This document shows, in pieces, positions 27,627 to 34,839 of a stretch of 64,000 nucleotides of DNA. Numbering within the stretch: position 1 is the first letter of the stretch; each line of letters begins with the position of its first letter. This DNA comes from JBBATK01 sp044228285 (lineage in GTDB: Bacteria > Bacteroidota > Ignavibacteria > Kapaibacteriales > NICIL-2), in the NCBI GenBank assembly GCA_044228285.1, contig JBGAVD010000007.1, forward strand, positions 1 to 64,000, given 5' to 3'. The notes below the pieces were generated by a model that was not told where the DNA came from, did no database searches, and saw nothing but the letters and a program-made list of their open reading frames with translations. Both the position numbers and the translations under genes were made by a program.

Positions 27627-27974
27627 CTATTCTCCTTTGAGTGGTTGTTTATTGATTTGATCCTTGATGTAGTTCTGGTGCGGATATTCCTCACCACCAT
27701 CTTTTTGCCGTATCAGAGCTTCGAGCTCTGTGATTGAGAACTTGTGAATGATAGTGTACATCTGCTTAATCTGATCTAACGAGAATTGATTGTCGGCCTC
27801 CCCGTATTTCTTGACTAGCGTGCCGAATTGCTCTTCGGTCATGATCTTGAACTCATCGTCGCTGCAGTTACCATTGTTGTTGCGTGCGACAAGCTCCAAG
27901 CAGGTCGCCGCAATAACGTATAGATCTGCATCGCCCTTTTTGTTGAGCTCTGCAAACAATTCTTGTAGCCTCAT
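27627..27974 (-). CDS. Unknown small protein of early operon
   Basis: A 115-residue acidic protein, mostly helical by composition, with no recognised motif. The start at 27974 is preceded by an AAAGGG ribosome site. It lies between the HTH-like gene (28004-28432) and the 74-residue gene, all leftward and closely packed. Small unassigned proteins of this kind are typical of phage early regions. Confidence 0.6.
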   Translation of the reverse strand: MRLQELFAELNKKGDADLYVIAATCLELVARNNNGNCSDDEFKIMTEEQFGTLVKKYGEADNQFSLDQIKQMYTIIHKFSITELEALIRQKDGGEEYPHQNYIKDQINKQPLKGE

Positions 27975-28003
27975 GTGTACCCTTTCTTCAGTTTATGTAA
28001 CGG

Positions 28004-28432
28004 TTAGGAAACGTTCGAAAATTCGTTGTTTGATGGTTTAACACCTACCTGGAACGTGTCCGCCAACTGCGTCCCTCTCACTATCAGTCGTGTTGATTGA
28101 TCTTTTGTCAGATGGATCTTAGCCTTCACCTTCACGGCAATAGATACAAGATCCTTCTTCTCTTGTTTTGTAAGCTTTACGCCCTTCTCAAAAGTGACTC
28201 GTTCGACATTCTCTGGGTTTGCCATAGCTCGTATCTCGTCGAGCGCACGATTGTAGTGCTTCGTTGACATGAACTTCTCAAGAGCACGGTCAATTACCAC
28301 GCGCACGCTGCCGCGTTCATCCTGACGCGCCGCGTAAATGCGGAATGGAGTCTTCCATCCTAACAATTTTGCTAGTTCAGGAGATGTAACTCCTGCCATC
28401 TTCATCATTTTCTTTAACTCGATGCCTGTCAT
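28004..28432 (-). CDS. Putative DNA-binding protein of early operon
   Basis: With ATG 28432 the protein has 142 residues; an ATG at 28489 would add 19 poorly conserved-looking residues. An AGGA ribosome site precedes the shorter start. The first about 35 residues (LKKMMKMAGVTSPELAKLLGWK) read as a helix-turn-helix of the Cro/XRE sort, and the rest is Lys/Arg-rich. A regulatory or replication-accessory role is likely from position, but no specific family is recognised. Confidence 0.55.
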   Translation of the reverse strand: MTGIELKKMMKMAGVTSPELAKLLGWKTPFRIYAARQDERGSVRVVIDRALEKFMSTKHYNRALDEIRAMANPENVERVTFEKGVKLTKQEKKDLVSIAVKVKAKIHLTKDQSTRLIVRGTQLADTFQVGVKPSNNEFSNVS

Positions 28433-28535
28433 ATGCGTGATCCTGTAGTGATGTAATAGAGAATTGGACCCTCTTTGCTTTTCATTCATTGATAATAATC
28501 ACCTGATTGAAAAATAATCTCACTTAGACAGCAAA

Positions 28536-29126
28536 TCATCTGCTACGATTCGGCAACTTTTTCTTGAACTTAGGATGGTAAGCCCAGCTTAGTTTCTTTG
28601 TTTTCAGTGAATTTAGAGCGTTTATTTGCTCGCTGTGCTGTTGTAGCATCATCCAGATTTTGTAATTGTTCATACTGAGCTCTTTTTCAACGCGCCGTCG
28701 TGTCTCAATTTTGACCTCACAGAGCATTTCTGCGACTCTTACACGGTGAATGAAGTCACGTCGTGCAATTCGCGAGACTGCTTTACGCGCTGCTGCATTG
28801 ATAACTACGTCTAATTCGCCAATAGATTCCAGCTGCTCCCTATTTGGCAAGAAATCAGTTACCATCAGGACACCTGCAGCACGATACTTCTGCCAAGCTC
28901 CGAGTTCCAACCAGCGTTCGGCGAGCACAGCATGACTTGTGGTGTAACGGAACCTATGTAGCGCGTCAATAACAGCATTGCGGAAGTCTGGAGTCACGTT
29001 TCGTACATCACGGAGAATTCGGAGCCAAGCGATGGTATAATCGAACCATTGCGCTAGTGACTCACGCGTAAAGCGTTCCCCATCGATTTGAGATCGACCT
29101 GCTTCTACTCTTTTGTTTTCAGGCAT
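28536..29126 (-). CDS. Unknown Arg-rich helical protein of early operon
   Basis: The start at 29126 is chosen because AAGGAGGAAGC stands just before it; a longer frame from 29141 overlaps that ribosome site. The product has 196 residues, is rich in Arg and Trp, mostly helical, with a basic C-terminal tail suitable for nucleic-acid contact. The start overlaps the end of the preceding gene by 8 nt. No known domain was recognised. Confidence 0.6.
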   Translation of the reverse strand: MPENKRVEAGRSQIDGERFTRESLAQWFDYTIAWLRILRDVRNVTPDFRNAVIDALHRFRYTTSHAVLAERWLELGAWQKYRAAGVLMVTDFLPNREQLESIGELDVVINAAARKAVSRIARRDFIHRVRVAEMLCEVKIETRRRVEKELSMNNYKIWMMLQQHSEQINALNSLKTKKLSWAYHPKFKKKLPNRSR

Positions 29127-29604
29127 TGCTTCCTCCTTCATCCGCTGCCACCGTTGTATCGTCTTTGTTAAGAAGCGCGCTTGCGCGCCTATACACGGTC
29201 AAACAGACACTCCAGATGTCGTCAGGACCTTTCACGCCAGCTCGAGCTTCCCTGGATGTGTGTTGGACGATCACGAGTTCTGACTTTGCGCACGTGGGGA
29301 TGAGTTTCAGGTAGTCGTTGCGATGGGCAGACCGGAGAATCGAGACTCTATCCTCGGTAGAACTCTCATCGGCAAACATTTCAAAAAGCAGCTTTGCGGT
29401 TTGGTCATCAGGCCGCTTGCGTTTCTGCGCAGCTACGCGCGTGATATATCGATACCAGTGGTAAGCAAACTCAGAGTCGCAGATACTCAGAGGCACATAG
29501 CCCTTCGGCACGTATGTTATTCCAGCGATCCAGTCTTGGAGTTGCTCGGCGGACATTGTCGAGAGGTGCTCAATAAGCCAGGTGTAACTAACCGTTGTTT
29601 TCAC
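29119..29604 (-). CDS. Unknown protein coupled to the replication-organiser gene
   Basis: A 161-residue protein with a GTG start at 29604 that overlaps the upstream stop as GTGA, so the two are translationally coupled. The sequence is mixed helical with several Trp/Tyr residues. No motif recognised. In phage replication modules, the gene directly after an initiator often encodes a helicase loader, but no Walker motif is seen here, so that label is not supported. Confidence 0.6.
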   Translation of the reverse strand: MKTTVSYTWLIEHLSTMSAEQLQDWIAGITYVPKGYVPLSICDSEFAYHWYRYITRVAAQKRKRPDDQTAKLLFEMFADESSTEDRVSILRSAHRNDYLKLIPTCAKSELVIVQHTSREARAGVKGPDDIWSVCLTVYRRASALLNKDDTTVAADEGGSNA

Positions 29605-30425
29605 GATCGACTCCTTTCAACTCCCGAAGGCTTTCCGTTTGGCATTTCATCTTCACCAGCCTCAGATTCTCGATCGAAGATATCATAGTCCGTGTCAGGC
29701 AAATTTTCCCCCGCACCCCCTTTATCTGCTTGACCAAAGATTCCTTCTTTACCTGAAGAATTGAAGATAGAAGATGTGTCCTGCCCGCTTTTGCCGGTGC
29801 CTTCGGCATAAATGGCATGGGTCTTATTGAAAATTGCAGTGGGGTCGTTGTTCGAAACGTCCGCTGCGGGATTTGCAGAGTTAGTAAGACCACTTGGCTG
29901 CGCGGGGGGTGCAGACTGTTTTCTATCGGGGGCTGCCGTTTCTTTGGCAGGGGCTACGGTATAGTCGACAGAGGCTGCGGCAGCAGCCGAGTGATCCTTC
30001 TTTTCAGTGTTGCTACTTTCTTTTTCTGAACTGACATGAGTAGCAAACCACTTCGCATAGGCTTTCAGCGCGCGATTGTTGGCACGTTCGTCACCCAACT
30101 TTGTAACAAAGCTGTTCATCTTGTATCGTTGATTGTGTCGGGCTAACTTCGATGCCTCTGGTACGAGAGGGATGAAGAGTACGTCGTTATCGTAAAAGAT
30201 GAGGTGACGCTTCTCTAATGCTTCCAATGCTTCGAATACTTCTTTGCGGTCTGGGATAGAAGCTGAGATATGACTGAAGATTTCTCGCCGCTTCGTCACA
30301 TATACGCCAGTCATGTTGATTGGTCTATTAATGATAAGAGACAGATACACGAGCTGTTGGGAGGCGCTTAACTCCTCGTCCTGCATGTGCGGGAAAAGGT
30401 CTGTCGGCAAAACGATGTAGTACAT
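29601..30425 (-). CDS. Replisome-organiser-like winged-helix protein (putative replication initiator)
   Basis: With ATG 30425 the protein has 274 residues. The first about 85 residues match the N-terminal winged-helix of phage replisome organisers and DnaD-like initiators: LPTDLFPHM, then LSASQQLVYLSLI-NRPINMTGVYV-KRREI, then FEALEALEKRHLIFYDNDVLFIP. A low-complexity Ala/Ser/Pro/Gly-rich region (about 120-274) follows and is probably disordered. Such proteins bind repeats at the phage origin and recruit helicase. The 11-bp tandem array downstream of this operon is the natural candidate target. The start lies 10 nt after the preceding stop. Confidence 0.65.
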   Translation of the reverse strand: MYYIVLPTDLFPHMQDEELSASQQLVYLSLIINRPINMTGVYVTKRREIFSHISASIPDRKEVFEALEALEKRHLIFYDNDVLFIPLVPEASKLARHNQRYKMNSFVTKLGDERANNRALKAYAKWFATHVSSEKESSNTEKKDHSAAAAASVDYTVAPAKETAAPDRKQSAPPAQPSGLTNSANPAADVSNNDPTAIFNKTHAIYAEGTGKSGQDTSSIFNSSGKEGIFGQADKGGAGENLPDTDYDIFDRESEAGEDEMPNGKPSGVERSRS

Positions 30426-30435
30426 GCTTGGAGTC

Positions 30436-31125
30436 TCAGCTATTTGGGTTTTGTTGACTTTGAATTTGAGCGTCGATGAATTGTTGATCCGGTGTTGGTT
30501 GGCATAAGATGTAGACCAAGGCGACACTAGGAGCCGAGTTATGCTGATGCAACATTTTTAATTCGTCAAGTCTCTTTTGATCTTCCAGCATCCTCTGATC
30601 TTCCAGCCTTTTCTGCTCGTCGTGTTTCCTACGCTCGTCTAGTTTCTTCAATTCCTCCAGTTTTTTCAACCGCTCCTGCTTCTTCTTATCGTCCTCCTTC
30701 TTCTGCGCGTCTAGCTTATCAGCTTCAATCTTTCTCTGGCGCTCAGCCGCAGCTTCTCTTGCAATCATTCGTGCCCGTGTGTTGTCGTGCACAATTAGCA
30801 GCCCTGGTATATCGAGCGATCCTTCTCGAAGTCCTTCGATGAACTTGTCAACGTCTGTCCGCGTCGTCTTTAACATTGAGCGGTGCATATACGAGTGGAT
30901 GGCACCGCTATCCATCAAGAAACGAGCATCGTCCTCGCGAACACCCAGAATCTTACCTACTTGCACAGTATTCAGGAAGTAGACGTCAGGATCACGAGGC
31001 GTTTTCGCTCCACGCGTCCGTTTAGCCTTCTCGAGTTTTTCACTGGTACCATCTTCTTGTGGGACTTGTGCCTGAGTGTCGGCTTTTGTTTCCGTTCCCG
31101 CCTCAGCGTTCTTTTCAGCTTTCAC
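30436..31125 (-). CDS. Excisionase-like HTH protein with long coiled-coil tail
   Basis: GTG at 31125 is taken as start because AAGGAGGACGGCA stands directly before it, giving 229 residues; the frame stays open upstream but would overlap the previous gene by more than 100 nt. A helix-turn-helix of MerR/excisionase type lies at about 48-97 (LNTVQVGKILGVREDD, then a basic wing). It is followed by a very charged Lys/Glu/Arg coiled coil at about 120-190 and a Gln-rich tail. It may be a DNA-binding scaffold or regulator of early genes. Its end lies 10 nt before the winged-helix gene. Confidence 0.6.
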   Translation of the reverse strand: MKAEKNAEAGTETKADTQAQVPQEDGTSEKLEKAKRTRGAKTPRDPDVYFLNTVQVGKILGVREDDARFLMDSGAIHSYMHRSMLKTTRTDVDKFIEGLREGSLDIPGLLIVHDNTRARMIAREAAAERQRKIEADKLDAQKKEDDKKKQERLKKLEELKKLDERRKHDEQKRLEDQRMLEDQKRLDELKMLHQHNSAPSVALVYILCQPTPDQQFIDAQIQSQQNPNS

Positions 31126-31309
31126 TGCCGTCCTCCTTGCAGTTGAGTCTTTTGATCTTATCAAGAGTCCGCAGTGCAAAGTCTTCAAAAGACTCAGCCC
31201 GCTTCTTTGTTTGGACGAAAAGCCACTTGTGTCCAACTCTTCTAAGTAGCCAGGCGGTTTTCATGTTTGCGGCAAAGCCGATGGCAAGATCAGTGCAGGA
31301 TACCTTCAT
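31115..31309 (-). CDS. Small basic unknown protein of early operon
   Basis: A 64-residue, Lys/Arg-rich protein. Its ATG at 31309 lies 1 nt after a TTATCCTAA element, one of three copies in this control region. Its end overlaps the next gene's GTG start by 11 nt, the usual layout of this operon. No domain recognised. Confidence 0.55.
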   Translation of the reverse strand: MKVSCTDLAIGFAANMKTAWLLRRVGHKWLFVQTKKRAESFEDFALRTLDKIKRLNCKEDGSES

Positions 31310-31310
31310 C

Positions 31311-31319
31311 TTAGGATAA
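31311..31319 (-). promoter_or_regulatory. Operator-like site A (TTAGGATAA)
   Basis: TTAGGATAA ends 1 nt upstream of the ATG of the 64-residue gene (read as TTATCCTAA in the mRNA direction). It is the first of three copies in the control region (others at 31741-31749 and 31836-31844). Proposed as binding site of the divergent repressor. Confidence 0.45.
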
Positions 31320-31406
31320 ACCTTTCCTTAGTTATTCAAGTCGTAATGGTGTTGCTAACGTAGATGCAAATGTTAAGATTATGCTGCCTATTCACTTAGA
31401 GCCAAG

Positions 31407-31736
31407 TCATACCCCTGAAGGCTCAGTACTTTCTTCTTCAGGGGGAGAGACCGATAGTACATCGGTGGTCTCAACGTTGGAACCTTGTGCAGCTTGGATG
31501 AACTCTTCGCTGAGTTTTCTATCGAGCACCTCAACTTTCGCCACTTTCTCGTTGATTTTGAGCATTTTTTTGACAACTAGCCTCATAACTCCAATGTCGC
31601 GAGCTTTCAAACGACGGTTCACTGCACCAGAAGTCACACCTAACTCAGCAGCTATCTGTTTCTGGATGCCTCGGTACGGTAGTCTGGCAAGAACGCTCAA
31701 GTCAAGGTCGGGAGTATTTTTTGAGTAGTTGAGCAT
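31407..31736 (-). CDS. HTH transcriptional regulator, first gene of leftward early operon
   Basis: A 109-residue protein with a helix-turn-helix at about residues 22-46 (RGIQKQIAAELGVTSGAVNRRLK), followed by a basic helix and an acidic tail. It is divergent from the repressor gene at 31860, the same arrangement as Cro-like or early activator genes opposite a phage repressor. Its own ATG is 4 nt from a TTAGGATAG site. A Cro-like or activator role is inferred from this layout. Confidence 0.65.
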   Translation of the reverse strand: MLNYSKNTPDLDLSVLARLPYRGIQKQIAAELGVTSGAVNRRLKARDIGVMRLVVKKMLKINEKVAKVEVLDRKLSEEFIQAAQGSNVETTDVLSVSPPEEESTEPSGV

Positions 31737-31859
31737 ATATTTAGGATAGTTATTTTGCTTTTTGACAGATAATTGAGCTATCTTTGCGTGTCGGGCAGCA
31801 ATTTAGCAAACCTTTTTCCCATTGTCAAGAATTTTTTAGGATAACTTTTTACTACTTTC
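31737..31859. promoter_or_regulatory. Divergent promoter/operator region (candidate lysogeny switch)
   Basis: Leftward promoter: TTGACA (minus strand, 31823-31828), 17-bp spacer, TAAATT (31800-31805). Rightward promoter: TTTG at 31754-31757, 21-bp spacer, TATCTTTG at 31779-31786, matching the Bacteroidota -33/-7 type. Operator-like TTAGGATAG (31741-31749) lies in the leftward leader and TTAGGATAA (31836-31844) just upstream of the leftward -35 and inside the repressor leader. One repressor could thus act on both genes. Confidence 0.6.
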
Positions 31860-32294
31860 ATGAAAACAGGCAAAAAGACACCACCGTCGGCGCACAGTGA
31901 TGTTGCCACTCGCCTCCGCGAGTTTGCCACTGAGAAGTACAAGAATATCTCTGGGTTGTGCAGAGCACTTGGGAAGGATACGTCGTACCTGAATCTCTAC
32001 CTCTCCGGTAAGAGCTTGCCTGGTTGGAAGTTGCAGCAGCGCTTGCGTGAACTGGGCTGCGACATAGAGTGGTTAATGACGGGCAATTCACCCGCCAAGA
32101 CTGAAGTGCAAACCTATACCTCTACAGATCCGGACAATCCTCTGGTTATTACTAGCGATGATATCGGGCTACTGAAGGCAGCGCTGCTGCGTATGTTGAA
32201 GCAGATGAATGTGATGGAGGAGCAGATTGAGGAGAAAGATGCGGAGATACGAGGGTTGAAGTGGCAACTAGGCCAGAAGTCTGGTTTAAAATAG
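31860..32294 (+). CDS. Phage-type HTH repressor with C-terminal coiled coil
   Basis: The 144-residue protein has a Cro/CI-type helix-turn-helix at about 28-52 (NISGLCRALGKDTSYLNLYLSG), the conserved ELGCDIEWLMTGN end of that domain at about 66-80, and a C-terminal Leu/Glu/Lys coiled coil (about 108-140) suited to oligomerisation. There is no LexA-like Ser-Lys peptidase part, so induction by RecA cleavage is not expected. The gene faces away from the leftward early operon across a 123-bp switch region. Likely the lysogeny repressor of the element. Confidence 0.75.
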   Translation: MKTGKKTPPSAHSDVATRLREFATEKYKNISGLCRALGKDTSYLNLYLSGKSLPGWKLQQRLRELGCDIEWLMTGNSPAKTEVQTYTSTDPDNPLVITSDDIGLLKAALLRMLKQMNVMEEQIEEKDAEIRGLKWQLGQKSGLK

Positions 32295-32526
32295 TAGTAT
32301 CCACTTCAGATAGCTGACCCACCGTTATGACGTTCGTACATCCGTAACTCGAACCGAACTGGATGTTTCCGCAAATGTTCCGATATTTGGGTAAGATTTG
32401 ATTGTCTTCTGGTAACGTCTCTTGTTCCTCACGAAGCCTCGGATTAACCTGTCTTTGCGTGCAGCAGTTGTTATCACGACGAAACAAACTATACAAGCTC
32501 TAGTGAATTGACATCTTGCAACAGTT

Positions 32527-33123
32527 ATGCAAAACGGGATACTATACACCATTTTCAACGGTTTGATCTATTATTTGAGGTATGCCAATCTCGTTGAGCT
32601 TTTTAAGTTCGTTGGTCGCAAGACTGCAAAACCAAGTAACCCTGTCCGCAGACGAGTTAACGAGCGTTTCTCAGTTGATCTTTTTATCTTCCTTAAGTGG
32701 GCGTTGATTATTATACTTCTGTCAACAAACACAAGCAACAAAGCAGCCACAATTGCTGTTTGGTATCTCATCGTCACAAATATCTATACTTACTTCTATT
32801 ACCACATTTGGAGTGATGATGCCATCAATATGAGCGAGAGTGACAGCCATCGCGTTAGAAGACGTTTTTTTAACTTGCTATTTGCTATATCATTCTCGGA
32901 CTACTGCTATTCATACTTAGTCCAACTGCCTTACTCAAGAGAGTTTTCGAACGTCGATACAGGCAACTGTCTTTGGTTTAGCATTTCTAATTCACTTGCT
33001 GCCAACTACGAGGTAATCAAGCCTGTTTCGCCTCTTGGTAACACTATTGCGATGACACAACTCATCTTAACTGTTATTTTTGTTACAATAATTGTTAGTC
33101 GCTCAATACCACAAAAACTCTGA
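32527..33123 (+). CDS. K+ channel-like 4-TM membrane protein with degenerate filter; partner of TIR-like protein
   Basis: A 198-residue protein with four TM segments (about 50-66, 74-94, 114-134, 171-191). The region from about 147 to 192 reads as the pore helix, loop and inner helix of a two-TM K+ channel: CLWFSIS, a filter-like loop, VSPLGNTIAMTQLI and a hydrophobic helix ending VSRS. The classic TVGYG filter is absent; the loop has SLAANYEV instead. The gene lies 10 nt before the TIR-like gene. Best reading is a membrane effector opened by a TIR-made nucleotide signal. The channel resemblance is a pattern judgement, not a tested homology. A 2TM/4TM effector of CBASS type is the alternative. 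Confidence 0.6.
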   Translation: MQNGILYTIFNGLIYYLRYANLVELFKFVGRKTAKPSNPVRRRVNERFSVDLFIFLKWALIIILLSTNTSNKAATIAVWYLIVTNIYTYFYYHIWSDDAINMSESDSHRVRRRFFNLLFAISFSDYCYSYLVQLPYSREFSNVDTGNCLWFSISNSLAANYEVIKPVSPLGNTIAMTQLILTVIFVTIIVSRSIPQKL

Positions 33124-33133
33124 ACTGATCGAT

Positions 33134-33634
33134 ATGGGATACAGGAACAAAACGTACGTGTGCTTTGATGCTGATACAGACATACATTGCTATCGACTTA
33201 TGGAAGCTTGGAAAGAGAACGACCACATTGCGTTCGATTTTCACAATGCTCACGAAATAAATGATATTCGAGACGGGAGTTCAGAGGAGACAATCAAGCG
33301 AAGACTTCGCGAGCGACTACAAAACACTAAAGTCTTGGTAATACTAATAGGTAAGAATACTAAGAATTTGTTCAAGTATGTCCGTTGGGAAATAGCCTAT
33401 GCCATCGAACACAATATTCCGATCATTGCCGCAAATCTTAACGGCAGTAGATCCAAAGACAGCTTTTGTCCGCCCATTTTGGAAAATGAACTGGCTATGT
33501 TTGTAAGTTATGGCCAGAAAATCTTAGATTTTGCACTCAACCATTGGCCTGATCAACACTACAAAGAGCGGAAGAATGAAAAAAGAGGGCCATTTTTCTA
33601 CAATGATACGATTTATGCCAACCTGTACAAGTGA
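33134..33634 (+). CDS. TIR-like protein (ThsB/DUF1863, MTH538-type)
   Basis: The ATG at 33134 gives 166 residues and places the gene 10 nt after the membrane partner. The fold pattern is that of TIR-like Thoeris ThsB proteins: KTYVCFDADTD at the first strand, a two-helix insert, SSEETIKRRLRERL-NTKVLVILIGKNT, then YVRWEIAYAIEHNIPIIAANL. Glu86 in WEI corresponds to the TIR catalytic glutamate. Such enzymes use NAD+ to make a cyclic or modified ADP-ribose signal on infection. The usual ThsA effector (SIR2-SLOG or macro-TM) is absent; the membrane gene upstream is the likely replacement. Confidence 0.72.
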   Translation: MGYRNKTYVCFDADTDIHCYRLMEAWKENDHIAFDFHNAHEINDIRDGSSEETIKRRLRERLQNTKVLVILIGKNTKNLFKYVRWEIAYAIEHNIPIIAANLNGSRSKDSFCPPILENELAMFVSYGQKILDFALNHWPDQHYKERKNEKRGPFFYNDTIYANLYK

Positions 33635-33708
33635 TTTGAGCTTGGCCGTCGACACCGCAAAACACTATTATACTCGCTAGCTCTCTACTGACACATTTGG
33701 AGTACGAC

Positions 33709-34398
33709 ATGCAAAGTACTATTCTCTTCATTTCTGTGGTTTTGACAGTCTGCTCGATCGCTCTCAGTACGTTGTCGTGCAGCAATAGCTCACAATCGCC
33801 TTCGGTTGATTCTACTAGCTACATCTTACCTTTGGCTAATGGCAACTATTGGTCCTACTCATTAAAGTGCACGAATGGCAAGTTTGGAATAGTCACCGAT
33901 ACTGTAACAATCACCATGGGAGCAGAGTACCAGATTGCTGGAGTCCATTGGTTCAAGTTCAACCCTCTGGATTCAAAGACCGCATGTGCCAATTCGTTTG
34001 CGCGAAGGCTACTTTCTGTAGGTGACGACGGAGAGTATAACTACACATACAACAGCAATCAGGCAAACGGCTACTCTCTAGGATACATCAGTGATTTGAA
34101 TAATACTTCGTCAATGCTAAACAATACGGTGTGGAAGTATCCTGCAAAGGTAGGAGACTTTTACTCGTTTACGCAGAAACCAGGCGGACGTGTTACCGCG
34201 TGTCGCGTAAGCAGTACAAACATCAAGGTTTCTGTACCTGCTGGCACATATACTTGTTATGAATACGATATCGTCTCAACAAGCGATCCGAATACCGTCT
34301 ATACGCGTTGCTATATGTGTCCCAATGTCGGCCTCATTAAAGTTCATTCGGAATCTGACGGAGACGTTGCAGTACTTCTATCTGCACATGTTCGTTAG
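33709..34398 (+). CDS. Lipoprotein of unknown function
   Basis: The ATG at 33709 follows a GGAG ribosome site and gives 229 residues. The signal peptide (hydrophobic core about 5-19) ends in a TLSC lipobox with Cys24, so the product should be lipidated and outer-membrane bound. After a Ser-rich spacer the sequence has LPLANGNYWSYS, a phrase common in FCB-group lipoproteins with a beta-sandwich-like fold, and closes with a typical TCYEYDI, YMCPNVGLIK pattern. It lies 74 nt after the TIR-like gene; a link to that system is not shown. Confidence 0.65.
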   Translation: MQSTILFISVVLTVCSIALSTLSCSNSSQSPSVDSTSYILPLANGNYWSYSLKCTNGKFGIVTDTVTITMGAEYQIAGVHWFKFNPLDSKTACANSFARRLLSVGDDGEYNYTYNSNQANGYSLGYISDLNNTSSMLNNTVWKYPAKVGDFYSFTQKPGGRVTACRVSSTNIKVSVPAGTYTCYEYDIVSTSDPNTVYTRCYMCPNVGLIKVHSESDGDVAVLLSAHVR

Positions 34399-34839
34399 TA
34401 ATCAGCGTTTTCTTACGAGCAACATCTACTAGAAATCGAATTGATGGTTTACAGTATCGTCAACTCACTATTACGCGCCTTATCACGTAGTAGTGAGTGA
34501 CTGATTAGATACTGTTGCGTGTCGTTAGCGTTGAATCATCTGATATTGTAGAGTGCATACGCTACAACGAAGAGTCATGCGATACCTGTTAACGATGTCA
34601 GATTGCCGTGATGAGCGCGGAGTATTCCATTAACCACAAGATCCGTGATCTACGCATTGGTAATAGAACGCCATATCCTCGCTATGCCAGAACTGCTTTA
34701 CGTGACAAACGCTACATTTACACCTAAGCACAACATTGTATTTTTAAACATGCATTCAACTTATAATAGTTTCGATTAGCTGTAGACTTGCAGCACACCA
34801 GCTAGTTTAAGTCTTTCGAATGTGACAGATATAACTCAT
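34399..34839. other. Intergenic gap before the Type ISP gene, with one hairpin
   Basis: About 440 bp with no supportable gene. A hairpin with 13-nt arms, interrupted by one wobble pair, and a 10-nt loop lies at 34463-34498 (ACTCACTATTACG and CGTAGTAGTGAGT). No T-run follows on either strand, so it is a weak terminator candidate or a protein-binding site. A promoter for the restriction-modification gene must lie here but was not resolved. Confidence 0.5.

Noticed and set aside
29588..29893. 101-codon frame inside the replisome-organiser gene
   Set aside because: It is a second frame in the low-complexity tail of a better supported gene and extends into the next gene's start.
32335..32360. Possible second copy of the tRNA 3' end (ACTCGAACC match)
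   Set aside because: Only about nine bases match the T-arm part of the tRNA and the acceptor stem is absent; a match this short is expected by chance.
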